The notes under the pieces are model-generated. The model was not told the DNA's origin. It was given only the letters and a program-made list of their open reading frames with translations, and made no database searches. A DNA stretch of 64,000 bases. It comes from Flammeovirga sp. SJP92. GTDB lineage: Bacteria > Bacteroidota > Bacteroidia > Cytophagales > Flammeovirgaceae. Made by a program: the position numbers and the translations under genes. Positions 1-9,154 of the stretch are shown here, one piece after another. The stretch's first letter is position 1. Each line of letters starts with the position of its first letter. The DNA is taken from positions 1 through 64,000 of the forward strand of contig NZ_LQAQ01000111.1 of the NCBI RefSeq assembly GCF_001583495.1, written 5' to 3'.

Positions 1-35
1 AAGCAGGGGGGGTTCAACTCCAATACGTCCCACCA
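1..35 (+). tRNA. 3' tRNA-like remnant ending in CCA (partial, probably degenerate)
   Basis: Bases 1-9 are the same as the anticodon-loop end and anticodon-stem 3' strand of the tRNA-Val just downstream, and bases 25-35 look like an acceptor 3' strand followed by a discriminator A and an encoded CCA. Counting back from the acceptor, the T-stem would pair GGGGG (8-12) with CCAAT (20-24), which gives two G-A clashes. Compared with the intact tRNA, about five bases of the variable loop and T-stem are missing. It is either the damaged second copy of a tandem tRNA-Val pair or a tRNA with a very weak T-arm. The 5' part lies outside the window. Confidence 0.45.
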
Positions 36-56
36 GATTTTACAGATAGTAAAACT

Positions 57-131
57 GGGGTGTTAGCTCAGTTGGTTTAGAGCACCTGCCTTACAAGCAG
101 GGGGTCACTGGTTCGAATCCAGTACGCCCCA
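57..131 (+). tRNA. tRNA-Val (anticodon UAC)
   Basis: A complete cloverleaf can be folded by hand. The 7-bp acceptor GGGGTGT pairs with ACGCCCC (one G-U), the D-arm is GCTC/GAGC, the anticodon stem CCTGC/GCAGG encloses loop CTTACAA, and the T-arm ACTGG/CCAGT encloses TTCGAAT. The anticodon TAC reads GUA valine codons. The discriminator is A at 131. CCA is not encoded (the next bases are CA then GT), so it must be added by the CCA-adding enzyme. A strong terminator follows directly. Confidence 0.95.
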
Positions 132-136
132 CAGTC

Positions 137-173
137 AAAAAAAGGACATACGTAATACGTGTGTCCTTTTTTT
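137..173 (+). terminator. Rho-independent terminator of the tRNA transcript
   Basis: A near-perfect inverted repeat has arms AAGGACATACGTA and TACGTGTGTCCTT, flanked by seven A on the left and seven T on the right. It begins five bases after the tRNA-Val 3' end, so it closes the tRNA unit. The A-run gives it a possible reverse function too. Confidence 0.9.
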
Positions 174-226
174 ATGCCTAAATATCTGGTTAATAATTTT
201 TTACAAAAAAAATAACACCAATATTG

Positions 227-255
227 TTGAATAGTCATATATAGTTCTAACTTTG
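227..255 (+). promoter_or_regulatory. Bacteroidota-type promoter of guaB
   Basis: A perfect -7 box TAACTTTG lies at 248-255. A TTG (-33 element) lies at 227-229, 18 bases upstream. This matches the TAnnTTTG/TTTG consensus known for the primary sigma factor of Bacteroidota. The predicted start of transcription near 261 leaves a leader of about 30 bases before the guaB ATG at 292. Confidence 0.6.
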
Positions 256-291
256 CACCGCAAATAATCACAGTTAAATTATTTGCTTCAA

Positions 292-1767
292 ATGGCTATC
301 GATCCAAGTAAAGTTTTGTATGAAGCACTCACATACGATGACGTGCTATTAAGACCTGGTTTCTCTGAAATCCTACCTAGAGAGACAACTACAAAAACAA
401 TGTTAACAAAAAACATTGCGTTGAATATTCCTTTAGTATCAGCTGCAATGGATACTGTAACAGAAGCTGAGTTAGCTATCGCAATGGCATTGGAAGGAGG
501 TTTAGGCTTCATCCACAAAAACATGACCATTCAACAACAAGCTTCCCAAGTACGAAAAGTCAAGCGTTCGCAATCAGGAATGATTTTGGACCCAGTTACC
601 TTAACTGCGAACAAAACATTATTTGAAGCAAACGAGTTAATGAGAGAATACAAAATCGGAGGTATTCCAGTAGTTGACGAAGAAGGACTTCTAATCGGTA
701 TTTTAACAAACAGAGACCTTCGTTTCCAGAAGGACTTAGGCATCGCTGTTAAGGATGTGATGACAAAGGAAAACCTTATCACAGCAGCAGATGGTATCAC
801 ATTAGACGAGGCTCAAGAGATTCTTCAAGAGCATAAAATCGAAAAACTTCCAATCGTAAGTAAATCAAACAAGTTAGTTGGTTTGGTTACGTATAGAGAT
901 ATTCTTAAGAATAAGAACAGACCAAACGCTTGTAAAGATCAGTACGGTCGTTTAAGAGTAGGTGCTGCAATTGGTGTTACTGCAGACCTTATGGAGAGAG
1001 TTGCTGAATTAAAAGCAGCAGGTGTTGATGTAGTAGGTTTAGATACTGCACACGGTCACTCAAAAGGTGTAATTGATGCCTTAAAGAGAATCAAGAAGGA
1101 ATTTCCAGATTTAGATGTTATCGTAGGTAACATTGCTACAGCAGAAGCAGCAGAAATGTTGGCAGATGCAGGTGCTGATGGTATCAAAGTAGGTGTTGGA
1201 CCAGGTTCAATCTGTACTACACGTGTAATCGCAGGTGTTGGTGTACCTCAGTTATCAGCAGTATTCGAAGCAGCTTCAGTATTAAGAGAGAGAGGTATTC
1301 CTTTCATCGCTGATGGTGGTATTCGTTTCTCAGGTGACTTAGTAAAGGCAATTGCTGGTGGTGCTGACGTAGTAATGATTGGTTCATTATTAGCAGGTAC
1401 TGACGAGGCTCCTGGTGATATGATTATCTTCGAAGGACGTAAGTTCAAATCATATAGAGGTATGGGTTCTGTAGAAGCAATGAACCAAGGTTCTAAAGAC
1501 CGTTACTTCCAAGATGCAGAAGATGACATCAAAAAATTAGTACCAGAAGGAATTGCTGGACGTGTACCTTACAAAGGACGTGTTGAGGAAGTTCTTTATC
1601 AATTGGTAGGTGGATTAAAAGCAGGTATGGGTTACTGTGGTGCTGGATCTATCGATCAGTTGAAAGATGCTAAATTTGTGAAGATTACAGGTGCAGGTGT
1701 GAAAGAATCACATCCACACGATATCACAATTACAAGAGAAGCTCCAAACTACTCTTCTAAAGGGTAA
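292..1767 (+). CDS. guaB: Inosine-5'-monophosphate dehydrogenase
   Basis: It oxidises IMP to XMP with NAD+, the committed step of GMP synthesis in the cytoplasm. The 491-residue product has the usual IMPDH length. An N-terminal barrel segment ([12 protein letters not shown]) is interrupted by two CBS domains at about residues 95-210. The catalytic loop GPGSICTTR carries the nucleophile Cys308, followed by the flap region containing SYRGMGS and the C-terminal GYCGAG. An in-frame TTG at 283 would add three residues, but ATG 292 gives the normal MAIDPSK-type start and lies a sensible distance from the promoter box at 248-255. The gene stands alone, with its own promoter and terminator. Confidence 0.97.
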   Translation: MAIDPSKVLYEALTYDDVLLRPGFSEILPRETTTKTMLTKNIALNIPLVSAAMDTVTEAELAIAMALEGGLGFIHKNMTIQQQASQVRKVKRSQSGMILDPVTLTANKTLFEANELMREYKIGGIPVVDEEGLLIGILTNRDLRFQKDLGIAVKDVMTKENLITAADGITLDEAQEILQEHKIEKLPIVSKSNKLVGLVTYRDILKNKNRPNACKDQYGRLRVGAAIGVTADLMERVAELKAAGVDVVGLDTAHGHSKGVIDALKRIKKEFPDLDVIVGNIATAEAAEMLADAGADGIKVGVGPGSICTTRVIAGVGVPQLSAVFEAASVLRERGIPFIADGGIRFSGDLVKAIAGGADVVMIGSLLAGTDEAPGDMIIFEGRKFKSYRGMGSVEAMNQGSKDRYFQDAEDDIKKLVPEGIAGRVPYKGRVEEVLYQLVGGLKAGMGYCGAGSIDQLKDAKFVKITGAGVKESHPHDITITREAPNYSSKG

Positions 1768-1788
1768 GTTTTAGTTGCATAAAATTAA

Positions 1789-1822
1789 GAGAGGTCAGGC
1801 AGTGCTTGACCTCTTTTTTTTT
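1789..1822 (+). terminator. guaB terminator
   Basis: Arms AGAGGTCA (1790-1797) and TGACCTCT (1807-1814) form an 8-bp perfect stem with a 9-base loop, followed by about ten T. It starts 20 bases after the guaB stop codon. Confidence 0.9.
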
Positions 1823-1892
1823 GCCTTGAAATTTTTGAGATGAAATAAGGTTCATTTAAGAAGCAGGATAAATGAATATACATGTTTTGTAG

Positions 1893-1919
1893 ACCCATAA
1901 TTGAAATTATGGGCTTTTT
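1893..1919 (+). terminator. Second terminator-like hairpin, no gene in front of it
   Basis: Arms CCCATAAT (1894-1901) and ATTATGGG (1906-1913) form a perfect 8-bp stem with a 4-base loop, followed by CTTTTTG. Only about 70 bases separate it from the guaB terminator and no reading frame lies between, so it is either a backup terminator or closes a short untranslated RNA. Confidence 0.6.
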
Positions 1920-2184
1920 GGAAGATATCTCATTTATCAACTCTTGATCATAATATTTGACTTATCCATATATTAATGGATGTAGTACTTATAGGTCATT
2001 GAAACATATCAAGTATAAAAGAAGTATAACTTCCTGCAAAAGATGGAGAAATACTAAATATTTACTTTTTCATTCATCATTCTTAACGCTTCATTCAAAA
2101 TATCTCTTTTCTTTTGTCCTACTACTTATGTATATTTGCTATAATATTGAGCAATTTAGTGTTTAAAATAAACGCAATAAGGTT

Positions 2185-3456
2185 ATGATGGGAGCCGTAC
2201 CTTTGTCGGAGAGAATGAGACCAAAATCAGTTTTTGATGTGGTAGGACAGCGTCACCTTTTAGGAGATGACGGTGTTTTTAGAAGAATGGTGGAAAGCAA
2301 GACCATTCCCTCAATGATTCTTTGGGGCCCTCCAGGTGTAGGCAAAACAACTTTAGCAAGACTATTAGCTGAGGCAACAGGTAGACCTTTTAAGACGTTG
2401 AGTGCGGTAAGTGCAGGAGTTAAGGAAGTAAGAGAAGTCATCAAGGAAGCTACTTATGCCTATGGCACTATTTTATTTATTGATGAGATTCACCGCTTCA
2501 GTAAATCACAGCAAGATGCTTTGTTGAATGCTGTCGAGAAAGGTATTATTGTTTTGGTGGGTGCAACTACCGAAAATCCTTCTTTTGAAGTGAATTCAGC
2601 CTTGATCTCTAGAAGTCAAGTCTACGTATTAGAATCTTTGGATAAGAAAGATTTATTAGAATTGGTGAATAGAGCTATCAAAGAGGATCCTTATCTTAAA
2701 AAGAAAACCATACAGCTAAAAGAAACTTACAATCTCCTAAGATACTCTGGTGGAGACGCAAGAAGGCTATTAAACCTCCTTGAACTTTCAGTGGATGCCG
2801 CAAAAGAAGAGGAAGGTGAAATTATCATTACAGATGAATTAGTCGCCATGGTTGCACAACAACGTGCGGCACGTTATGATAAAAAAGGAGAATCACATTA
2901 TGATATCATCTCTGCTTTTATCAAATCGATCAGAGGTTCTGACCCGAATGCTGCAGTCTATTGGTTGGCAAGAATGATTGAAGGGGGAGAAGATCCTAAA
3001 TTTATTGCAAGAAGATTGATTATTTCAGCTTCTGAAGATATCGGCAACGCCAATCCCAACGCTTTGTTGATTGCTAATAACTGTATGCAAGCTATTCAAA
3101 ATATTGGAATGCCTGAAGGACGAATCGTTTTGTCTCAAGCAACAACTTATTTGGCTTGTTCACCCAAAAGTAATGCGGCTTATACAGCTATCAAAGATGC
3201 TCAAAAAGTTGTAAAAACGACAGGAGATTTACCAGTTCCATTACATTTAAGAAATGCATCTACCAAATTAATGAAAGAATTGGGTTACGCAGATGCATAC
3301 ATTTACCCTCATGATGATCCTCAAGGTTTTATTCCTCAAGAGTACATGCCAGAAGGTTTGGAAGGAAAAACGCTTTATAAACCAAAGGTAAATAGTAGGG
3401 AAAAGGAAATGATGAATAGGTTGCAGTTGATGTGGCAGAAGAAGTATAAGTATTGA
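2185..3456 (+). CDS. rarA: Replication-associated recombination protein A (RarA/MgsA), AAA+ ATPase
   Basis: It is a clamp-loader-like AAA+ ATPase that acts at stalled replication forks and on single-stranded DNA ends. The 423-residue length is normal for the family. Walker A GPPGVGKT lies at residues 48-55, Walker B with the family-typical LFIDEIHRF follows near residue 95, and the sensor 1 region reads GATTENPSF. The C-terminal half carries the MgsA lid and tetramerisation segments (for example MIEGGEDPKFIARRL). Two ATG codons lie in tandem at 2185 and 2188; either could start translation. The next gene begins within about 65 bases but appears to have its own promoter box. Confidence 0.95.
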   Translation: MMGAVPLSERMRPKSVFDVVGQRHLLGDDGVFRRMVESKTIPSMILWGPPGVGKTTLARLLAEATGRPFKTLSAVSAGVKEVREVIKEATYAYGTILFIDEIHRFSKSQQDALLNAVEKGIIVLVGATTENPSFEVNSALISRSQVYVLESLDKKDLLELVNRAIKEDPYLKKKTIQLKETYNLLRYSGGDARRLLNLLELSVDAAKEEEGEIIITDELVAMVAQQRAARYDKKGESHYDIISAFIKSIRGSDPNAAVYWLARMIEGGEDPKFIARRLIISASEDIGNANPNALLIANNCMQAIQNIGMPEGRIVLSQATTYLACSPKSNAAYTAIKDAQKVVKTTGDLPVPLHLRNASTKLMKELGYADAYIYPHDDPQGFIPQEYMPEGLEGKTLYKPKVNSREKEMMNRLQLMWQKKYKY

Positions 3457-3519
3457 TTGATAATTATGATGATATTTCAAGAAATCTTAGATTTGAGATA
3501 CACTAACAAACATTCAATC

Positions 3520-4221
3520 GTGGAAGCAAACCAAAGTCGTAATGGAATAATAAAAAAGAAGCTTTTAATATTCTTCATACTAAGCATAACTTGTATTTGT
3601 TGTCGAACTTTAGTTGATAATAGAAATATCTCTAATACATTTCCTGCAGAATATTTTTCGAGTTATGAAAAACTGGTTTTATATGAAAATGGATCATTTT
3701 TCTTATTGAATAATGGCTCAATGCTTGCACATCCGATTGAAGAATGTGATACGATTTCAAAAGGAGTTTGGAGGTTGAATGATCATCATAACTTAGTTTT
3801 AAATAGTATACCAAAACCAGATCCTAAATTTTCCCTTGAAAAGAATAGGTCTTCAAGTCGAGATAGTTTATATTTTTACATTGAGAAGCCTAATGAATCA
3901 TTTGCATTAGCATTTGAAGTAATGATCAACAAAAAAAGAATTTTGACCATAAAAAAAGATAGGTTAGCAGTTTTGAAAAGTAGGTATATAAACAAAACAG
4001 GGGTGGATTTATTTGAGGTCTCTACCTTGCCTGATCATAAACTTCCATCTTACCCCATTTTTTCTGATAGTATAAATACAGATAGCTATAACTCCTTTGT
4101 TATTAAAATGCCTCAAATTGGTTTTTGCGATTATGAGTATCAAAACTTTGAAAGTGAAGAGGCAGAGTTTGTTGGTAAGAGAAAAATAGTATTAAACAAT
4201 AAGGTTTTTATTCAAAATTAA
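3520..4221 (+). CDS. Putative lipoprotein of unknown function, GTG start proposed
   Basis: I do not recognise the family. A hydrophobic segment LLIFFILSITCICC preceded by three lysines looks like a lipoprotein signal peptide with the lipidated Cys in the CICC cluster. The open frame extends back to 3457, but starting there would place 30 residues before the signal. A -7-type box TAGATTTG at 3488-3495 predicts transcription from about 3502, so GTG 3520 is the first in-frame start after it and leaves a 14-residue n-region (counted to the lysine triplet). The rest, about 190 residues, is mostly beta-type sequence and may face the periplasm. The gene follows rarA closely but is probably transcribed separately. 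Confidence 0.55.
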   Translation: MEANQSRNGIIKKKLLIFFILSITCICCRTLVDNRNISNTFPAEYFSSYEKLVLYENGSFFLLNNGSMLAHPIEECDTISKGVWRLNDHHNLVLNSIPKPDPKFSLEKNRSSSRDSLYFYIEKPNESFALAFEVMINKKRILTIKKDRLAVLKSRYINKTGVDLFEVSTLPDHKLPSYPIFSDSINTDSYNSFVIKMPQIGFCDYEYQNFESEEAEFVGKRKIVLNNKVFIQN

Positions 4222-4331
4222 TTTCTTGATTAGATTATTAATATTCTCAATTTACTCTTAACAATCTAGAATAAGTGTTCAGAGTAGAATAACTTGGCCA
4301 AAACAACTATAACATCTTAGTCTATGCTATT

Positions 4332-4817
4332 ATGAAAAAGCTACTATTGATTTTGATTATTTTCCTTAGTTTTTCGGATACCGTTTACTCAATGGCAATT
4401 CAAGATTCAATTTTTCTTTTGAAGGACTTAAAATATTTACCCATTGAGAAAGTCGATCGTATCATAGATTTGAGTGTAGAGTATAATACTATTACTGCAA
4501 AATATGATTCCATTAAAGGTAGAATTGATATTGAACAAATATTGATGATCGAGGAAAAGTTTAAAATAGAAATCAAAGAAGAATATTTAAGTTTAGAGAA
4601 TAATTGTCAAAAAATAGAGTTGCTCTACTTGTTGAATAGTTTACATTGGGTTGCATATTATGATGATGAAGACTTTTTATTTCTTCTTTCTGAAGATGGA
4701 TCATCATTGAATTGCGCTCCCGTTGGGTGTTTTTATGAAGGATTTGAGTCTTTAAGCTATGAAGAATCATTAAAATTGGATCTGAGATTAAGAAAAAGGG
4801 AGTTAGGTTGTGACTAG
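4332..4817 (+). CDS. Small secreted protein of unknown function
   Basis: The 161-residue product starts with a clear signal peptide (MKKLLLILIIFLSFSDTVYS) and is likely exported. The mature part is acidic, with a helical central region and several Cys residues near the C-terminus. I recognise no domain. It follows another small exported protein on the same strand with 110 bases between them, and no strong terminator separates the two. Confidence 0.6.
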   Translation: MKKLLLILIIFLSFSDTVYSMAIQDSIFLLKDLKYLPIEKVDRIIDLSVEYNTITAKYDSIKGRIDIEQILMIEEKFKIEIKEEYLSLENNCQKIELLYLLNSLHWVAYYDDEDFLFLLSEDGSSLNCAPVGCFYEGFESLSYEESLKLDLRLRKRELGCD

Positions 4818-4836
4818 ATAGATCAAAAAAGTAGAA

Positions 4837-4870
4837 ACAAAAAAATGAGGTCTCTGACCAAGAGACCCCT
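4837..4870 (-). terminator. Terminator for the STAS-like gene (minus strand)
   Basis: Arms GGTCTC (4849-4854) and GAGACC (4862-4867) form the hairpin. A run of seven A at 4839-4845 becomes a T-run when read on the minus strand, so the element mainly ends the gene at 4914-5312. Confidence 0.65.
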
Positions 4871-4913
4871 CTCACAGATTAACTGTGATAAACCACCCAA
4901 ATATTTTATATAA

Positions 4914-5312
4914 TTATGCTGCTTTAATATTATCTCTACCCCAGATAGCGGCAGCTTCTGGAGATTCAAAAAGTTTTATTTTAAAACTGGTTTCATTTTC
5001 CAGCAAGTGTTCTAAATTAATCACTGAAAAACGTGTAAAAGGATCACAGTCATCCTCAATTATGACACCAAAATGTTGGACCTTCAATAATAATATCTTT
5101 GGGATAAACCAACTAACCAACCATGGGTTAGAAGACATCCATCCACTTTTTACAAATCTTGCATCCAGCAATACAACAGATGGCTTCCCACTTTGTATAT
5201 CTTTCAGTGTACTTTCAAGGTGCTCATTAAAAGCATCTGGTTGAAAAAAGCCTCTCATGCGTATGGTGAGGGTGTTATTTCTACTATTGATATCTGTGGT
5301 AAAGCTGGTCAT
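4914..5312 (-). CDS. STAS/SpoIIAA-like protein
   Basis: The 132-residue soluble protein has the alternating strand-helix pattern and length of single-domain STAS-like (SpoIIAA-like) proteins. It has an early strand LTIRMRGFF, a buried strand PSVVLLDARFV, and the C-terminal FESPEAAAIWGRDN helix motif seen in that group. Such proteins often bind a partner or are phosphorylated on Ser/Thr, but no partner kinase is next to it. It faces the preceding plus-strand gene tail to tail. Family assignment is moderate; the function is unknown. Confidence 0.55.
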   Translation of the reverse strand: MTSFTTDINSRNNTLTIRMRGFFQPDAFNEHLESTLKDIQSGKPSVVLLDARFVKSGWMSSNPWLVSWFIPKILLLKVQHFGVIIEDDCDPFTRFSVINLEHLLENETSFKIKLFESPEAAAIWGRDNIKAA

Positions 5313-5757
5313 AATATTATTAGGTTTATTGTAAAACAGTTTTTCAGATTGTTTGCTTCTATTACATTAGTTTTCTTCTTTTTGTTCAATTATGGAATCA
5401 TAAAGCATGTAATAGAATTTCAAATACAAATTCATTTTTTAATGAAAACTTAACCTTTTGATTTTTTCTATGACCTTGTTTTACTTCGAAAATGAGTGTT
5501 ATTCTTGTTTTTCTTTAAAAAAGTGAATCAAGAGCTGAATTGCTTACATATAGTATTTTTACAAGAAAATGGCATTATAATAAAGAAGATTTAACTGCTT
5601 AATGTGTGAAATTAGAATAATACCACTTGTATATTTTAGTAGGAAATGCCCAAAAAACATCGATTTGAGAATTATTATGGAATAATCTCTACAATAAATT
5701 TAAGATACCTTTGAAATATCCTTAAATTTGGACCTTCAGAAAAGTGAACAAAATTTT
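5313..5757. other. Intergenic gap with the rsmG -7 box
   Basis: This 445-base AT-rich gap separates the minus-strand STAS-like gene from the rsmG operon. The only site I can support is TACCTTTG at 5706-5713, a perfect TAnnTTTG -7 box pointing to the operon; a -33 box at normal spacing is not evident. The rest shows no convincing reading frame, hairpin or repeat. Confidence 0.45.
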
Positions 5758-6402
5758 ATGGCACAAATAGATATTATTGAGAAATATTTTCCTGATTTAA
5801 CTTCAGTACAAAAAAATCAATTTGCTCAATTAAGAGACCTTTATGCAGAGTGGAACGAGAAGGTAAATGTTATTTCTAGAAAAGATATAGATAACTTATA
5901 CGAACGTCACGTATTGCATTCTTTGAGTATTGCAAAGATCATTGAGTTCAAGCCAGGAACTGAGATCTTGGATGTTGGAACAGGAGGTGGTTTTCCAGGA
6001 ATTCCATTAGCCATATTTTTCCCCAATGTGAAATTTCACCTTGTGGACTCCATTGCCAAGAAAATCAACGTGGTGAACGAAATTGCGAAGACAATTGGTT
6101 TGACAAATGTGAAGGCGGAGCAAATGAGAGCTGAAAAAGTAGATGGAGAATATGATTTCGTCGTTTCTAGAGCTGTAACAAGAATTGATGTTCTTTTGAG
6201 ATGGGTAAGATCAAAAGTAGCTTTCCAGCAAGGGCATGAATTGAATAATGGTATTATTTGTTTAAAAGGAGGAGATCTTACTGAGGAGTTCTCAAAATTA
6301 AACAAAAAGAAATACAAGTTGTTTGATATGAAAGATCTCTACGAAGAGGATTTCTTTGAGACAAAAAAGATCGCTTACGTTCCAGTTACGAAGAATAAAT
6401 AA
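5758..6402 (+). CDS. rsmG: 16S rRNA (guanine-527-N7)-methyltransferase
   Basis: It methylates G527 of 16S rRNA using S-adenosylmethionine. The 214-residue product has the RsmG hallmarks: WNEKVNVISRKD in the N-terminal region, the SAM-binding loop DVGTGGGFPGIPLAI, and FVVSRAV in the core. An upstream TTG at 5728 would extend the protein by ten residues. It lies only about 8 bases after the predicted transcription start, so ATG 5758 is preferred and fits the family's usual N-terminus. The stop is 3 bases before the next gene, so this is the first gene of a three-gene operon. Confidence 0.93.
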   Translation: MAQIDIIEKYFPDLTSVQKNQFAQLRDLYAEWNEKVNVISRKDIDNLYERHVLHSLSIAKIIEFKPGTEILDVGTGGGFPGIPLAIFFPNVKFHLVDSIAKKINVVNEIAKTIGLTNVKAEQMRAEKVDGEYDFVVSRAVTRIDVLLRWVRSKVAFQQGHELNNGIICLKGGDLTEEFSKLNKKKYKLFDMKDLYEEDFFETKKIAYVPVTKNK

Positions 6403-6405
6403 TAT

Positions 6406-7380
6406 ATGCCGAAGGTATTAGGGGATTTTCAACGTCCTGTAAAGGACCAAATGATTGAATTCGAAAAGAAGTTCCGCTATTTTATGAAAAGCGATGTAGC
6501 ACTCTTAGATCGTATCATGAGCTACATTGTGAAAAGTAAAGGAAAGCAGATGAGACCCATTATGGTGTTTTTAACTGCTGGAGCTACTGGACAAATTATT
6601 GATCAGACTTATAGAGGAGCCGCACTTATTGAACTGTTGCATACAGCCACTTTAGTACATGATGATGTGGTGGATGATGCAGATTATAGAAGAGGCTTTT
6701 TCTCTATAAAAGCTTTATGGAAGAATAAAACCGCCGTACTTGTTGGTGATTACTTATTGTCAAAGGGATTGTTATTATCCGTTGAGAATGAGGATTTCGA
6801 ATTGCTGAAATATGTATCAACTGCCGTGAGGGAGATGAGCGAGGGAGAATTGATGCAGATTGAAAAGGCAAGACGACTGGACATTACGGAGGATGTTTAT
6901 TTTGAAATCATCAGACAAAAAACAGCTACTTTGATTGCTGCTTGTACTGCTGTGGGTGCTTCATCAGCTGGAGCAACGCAAGAGATTGTGGACAGGATGA
7001 GACTGATGGGTGAAAAAATAGGTATTGCTTTCCAGATCAAAGATGATTTGTTTGATTACGGAACCGACGAAATTGGAAAACCTCTTGGTATAGATATTAA
7101 AGAAAAGAAAATGACCCTTCCTTTAATCTATGCATTGAATAATGCAGGATGGTTGAAAAAGAGAGAGATCATTTTTAAAATAAAAACTCAAAATACAAAC
7201 CAAAAAGTGGTCCGTGAGATCATTGAGTTTGTAAGACAGTCGGGCGGTTTAGAATATGCAGAAAAAACCATGCATGAATACATCAAGGAAGGTAGAGCTA
7301 TTCTTGATGAATTGCCTGATTCTGAATACCGTCAAGCTTTGCATGAGCTGATTACTTATGTAGTGGAGAGAAAGAAATAA
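6406..7380 (+). CDS. All-trans polyprenyl diphosphate synthase
   Basis: It condenses isopentenyl diphosphate units into a long isoprenoid chain. The 324 residues match the octaprenyl/heptaprenyl synthase family. The first Asp-rich motif DDVVD is at residues 86-90 and is followed by the usual RR, and the second motif DDLFD is near residue 212. KGKQMRP near residue 44 is the diphosphate-binding segment. Its position directly before menD (5 bases) suggests the product is the side chain of menaquinone, which is inference from context. Chain length cannot be read reliably from the sequence. Confidence 0.9.
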   Translation: MPKVLGDFQRPVKDQMIEFEKKFRYFMKSDVALLDRIMSYIVKSKGKQMRPIMVFLTAGATGQIIDQTYRGAALIELLHTATLVHDDVVDDADYRRGFFSIKALWKNKTAVLVGDYLLSKGLLLSVENEDFELLKYVSTAVREMSEGELMQIEKARRLDITEDVYFEIIRQKTATLIAACTAVGASSAGATQEIVDRMRLMGEKIGIAFQIKDDLFDYGTDEIGKPLGIDIKEKKMTLPLIYALNNAGWLKKREIIFKIKTQNTNQKVVREIIEFVRQSGGLEYAEKTMHEYIKEGRAILDELPDSEYRQALHELITYVVERKK

Positions 7381-7385
7381 GAAAA

Positions 7386-9092
7386 ATGGGGCATAATAAG
7401 TCAGAATTATTGCATGAAGTAGGGCAGTTTGTGGCCCAATTGTCAAAAATGGGTGTGAAAGATGTGGTGCTTTCACCGGGTTCAAGAGTAGCACCATTGG
7501 CACTTGCTTTTGCGAGACATCCTGAGATCAATACACTATCTGTAAGTGATGAGCGTTCTGCCGCTTTTGTGGCAATGGGAATCGCCCAGCAAACTGAAAG
7601 GCCTGTAGTCATTGCATGTACTTCAGGAACCGCAGCGCTTAATTATACCCCAGCCATTACAGAAGCTTATTATCAGAGAATTCCTGTTATTGTAATTACT
7701 GCTGATCGCCCAACAGAATGGATTGATCAGTGGGACGGACAGACGATTCGTCAGAATAATATCTTTGGAAATCATATCAAGAAGAGTTTCCAAATGCCTG
7801 ATGACCTCTCACATCCTGATGCTAAATGGTATAAGGAACGAATAGGAAATGAGGCAATGAATGAGGCGTTGTCTTATCCCCAAGGCCCTGTTCATATTAA
7901 TTGGCCGTTAAGAGAACCTTTTTATCCTGATGCGGAAGAACAGTTTGCTTTTGATTCAACTTCAATAAGAGTAAGGAAAGAAATAAGTTCTGAACCTTAT
8001 GTGGAAGAAGAAATTTGGGAAGAAGAATTGATTCCTTTATTACAAGAGCATAAAAAAATACTGATTGTAGCAGGACAAGGACAGTTTGATGAAGAAGTAG
8101 GAGAGAGCCTTTCGAGCTTACCATTTCCTGTGGCTTCAGATGTCATCTCAAATTATGGCCAATTAGATAATGCTACAGTGCACCAAGATGTATTCCTTAC
8201 TCCTAATAAGAATACTGAATTACAACCCGATATATTAATCACTTTTGGTAAATCTGTTATTTCAAAAAATCTCAAACTGTTTTTGAGAAATAACAAACCA
8301 GTGGAACATTGGCATATACAGGAAGCTGGAGATGTACCTGATCCATTTATGGCATTGACAAAAGTGATTCGTTCCTCAGACGTATTGTTTTTTGATCAGT
8401 TAGGTTCTATCAATTTTGAAGAAGAAGAGTATGGTGAATACCTATCTTCTTGGAAAGAATACAATGATAGAGTAAAAGCACAGAAAACAGACTTCTTTGA
8501 ATTACTTTCTTTTTCAGAGTTAGAGGTGGTAAATCATTTGATTAATTCACTTCCTGAAAATTCAACACTTCATCTTGCTAACAGTATGTCAGTGAGGTAT
8601 GCTAATTTTATTGGTGTAGAAAGAGAGGATGTAAAAGTTTTTGCCAATAGAGGAACAAGCGGAATAGATGGAAGCACAAGTACTGCTATTGGTCATGCTA
8701 TTGCGAATCCTGATGAACTTCATTTCTTGTTGACAGGAGACTTAGCTTTCTTTTATGACAGAAATGCTTTCTGGAATAATTACTTGCCATCAAATCTAAA
8801 AGTGGTTTTACTCAATAATCATGGTGGTGTTATTTTCAGAATGATTGACGGACCTGCAAGGCAACCTGAGTTAGGAGAGTATTTTGAGACAGAACAAAGA
8901 ACCTCAGCAAAGTATCTTGCAGAAGAATATAAACTGAAGCATTGGGAAATTAATTCTAGAGAAGAGTTTTATTTTACATTTGATAATTTCCTTCAACCAA
9001 ACTCACAAGCTTGTATTTATGAAGTGAAGAGTAATAAGGAAATCAGCAAAAATACTTTTAAGGCATTTAAGAGGGAAGGTATGAAATGGTAG
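7386..9092 (+). CDS. menD: 2-succinyl-5-enolpyruvyl-6-hydroxy-3-cyclohexene-1-carboxylate synthase
   Basis: This thiamine-diphosphate enzyme joins isochorismate and 2-oxoglutarate in menaquinone synthesis. The 568 residues match MenD. The N-terminal half has VLSPGSRVAPLALAF and SDERSAAF, with CTSGTAALNYTPA lining the cofactor site. The C-terminal half carries NRGTSGIDGSTSTAIG and the TGDLAFFYDRNA Mg/ThDP motif. It is the last gene of the rsmG operon and is followed by a strong terminator. No other men genes lie in the window. Confidence 0.95.
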   Translation: MGHNKSELLHEVGQFVAQLSKMGVKDVVLSPGSRVAPLALAFARHPEINTLSVSDERSAAFVAMGIAQQTERPVVIACTSGTAALNYTPAITEAYYQRIPVIVITADRPTEWIDQWDGQTIRQNNIFGNHIKKSFQMPDDLSHPDAKWYKERIGNEAMNEALSYPQGPVHINWPLREPFYPDAEEQFAFDSTSIRVRKEISSEPYVEEEIWEEELIPLLQEHKKILIVAGQGQFDEEVGESLSSLPFPVASDVISNYGQLDNATVHQDVFLTPNKNTELQPDILITFGKSVISKNLKLFLRNNKPVEHWHIQEAGDVPDPFMALTKVIRSSDVLFFDQLGSINFEEEEYGEYLSSWKEYNDRVKAQKTDFFELLSFSELEVVNHLINSLPENSTLHLANSMSVRYANFIGVEREDVKVFANRGTSGIDGSTSTAIGHAIANPDELHFLLTGDLAFFYDRNAFWNNYLPSNLKVVLLNNHGGVIFRMIDGPARQPELGEYFETEQRTSAKYLAEEYKLKHWEINSREEFYFTFDNFLQPNSQACIYEVKSNKEISKNTFKAFKREGMKW

Positions 9093-9117
9093 CTTTTCCT
9101 CCCTGAAAATAAATTTC

Positions 9118-9154
9118 CAAAGCCATCTCATTGATCGAAATGAGGTGGCTTTTG
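9118..9154 (+). terminator. menD operon terminator
   Basis: A long stem AAGCCATCTCATT / AATGAGGTGGCTT (one G-U pair) with a short loop is followed by TTTGTGTTTTT. It lies about 27 bases after the menD stop. Confidence 0.85.

Larger units (their letters stand above)
1768..2184. other. Intergenic gap guaB-rarA with two hairpins
   Basis: This 417-base gap holds the guaB terminator, a second terminator-like hairpin about 70 bases later, and an AT-rich stretch before rarA. A box TATATTTG at 2131-2138 fits TAnnTTTG and may drive rarA, but a matching -33 element at the right distance is not clear. I see no convincing gene: a 69-codon open frame here has low-complexity composition and no recognisable features. 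Confidence 0.5.

Noticed and set aside
77-271. Minus-strand frame across the tRNA-Val and its terminator
   Set aside because: It reads through the tRNA gene and the terminator stem, so it cannot be a real protein gene.
1957-2166. Open frame of 69 codons between guaB and rarA
   Set aside because: It has low-complexity, Ser/Tyr/Leu-rich composition typical of AT-rich noncoding DNA, overlaps the likely rarA promoter region, and shows no signal, domain or suitable start.
4885-5453. Plus-strand frames opposite the STAS-like gene
   Set aside because: They are antisense shadows of the gene at 4914-5312, whose protein has a coherent fold pattern while the antisense products do not.
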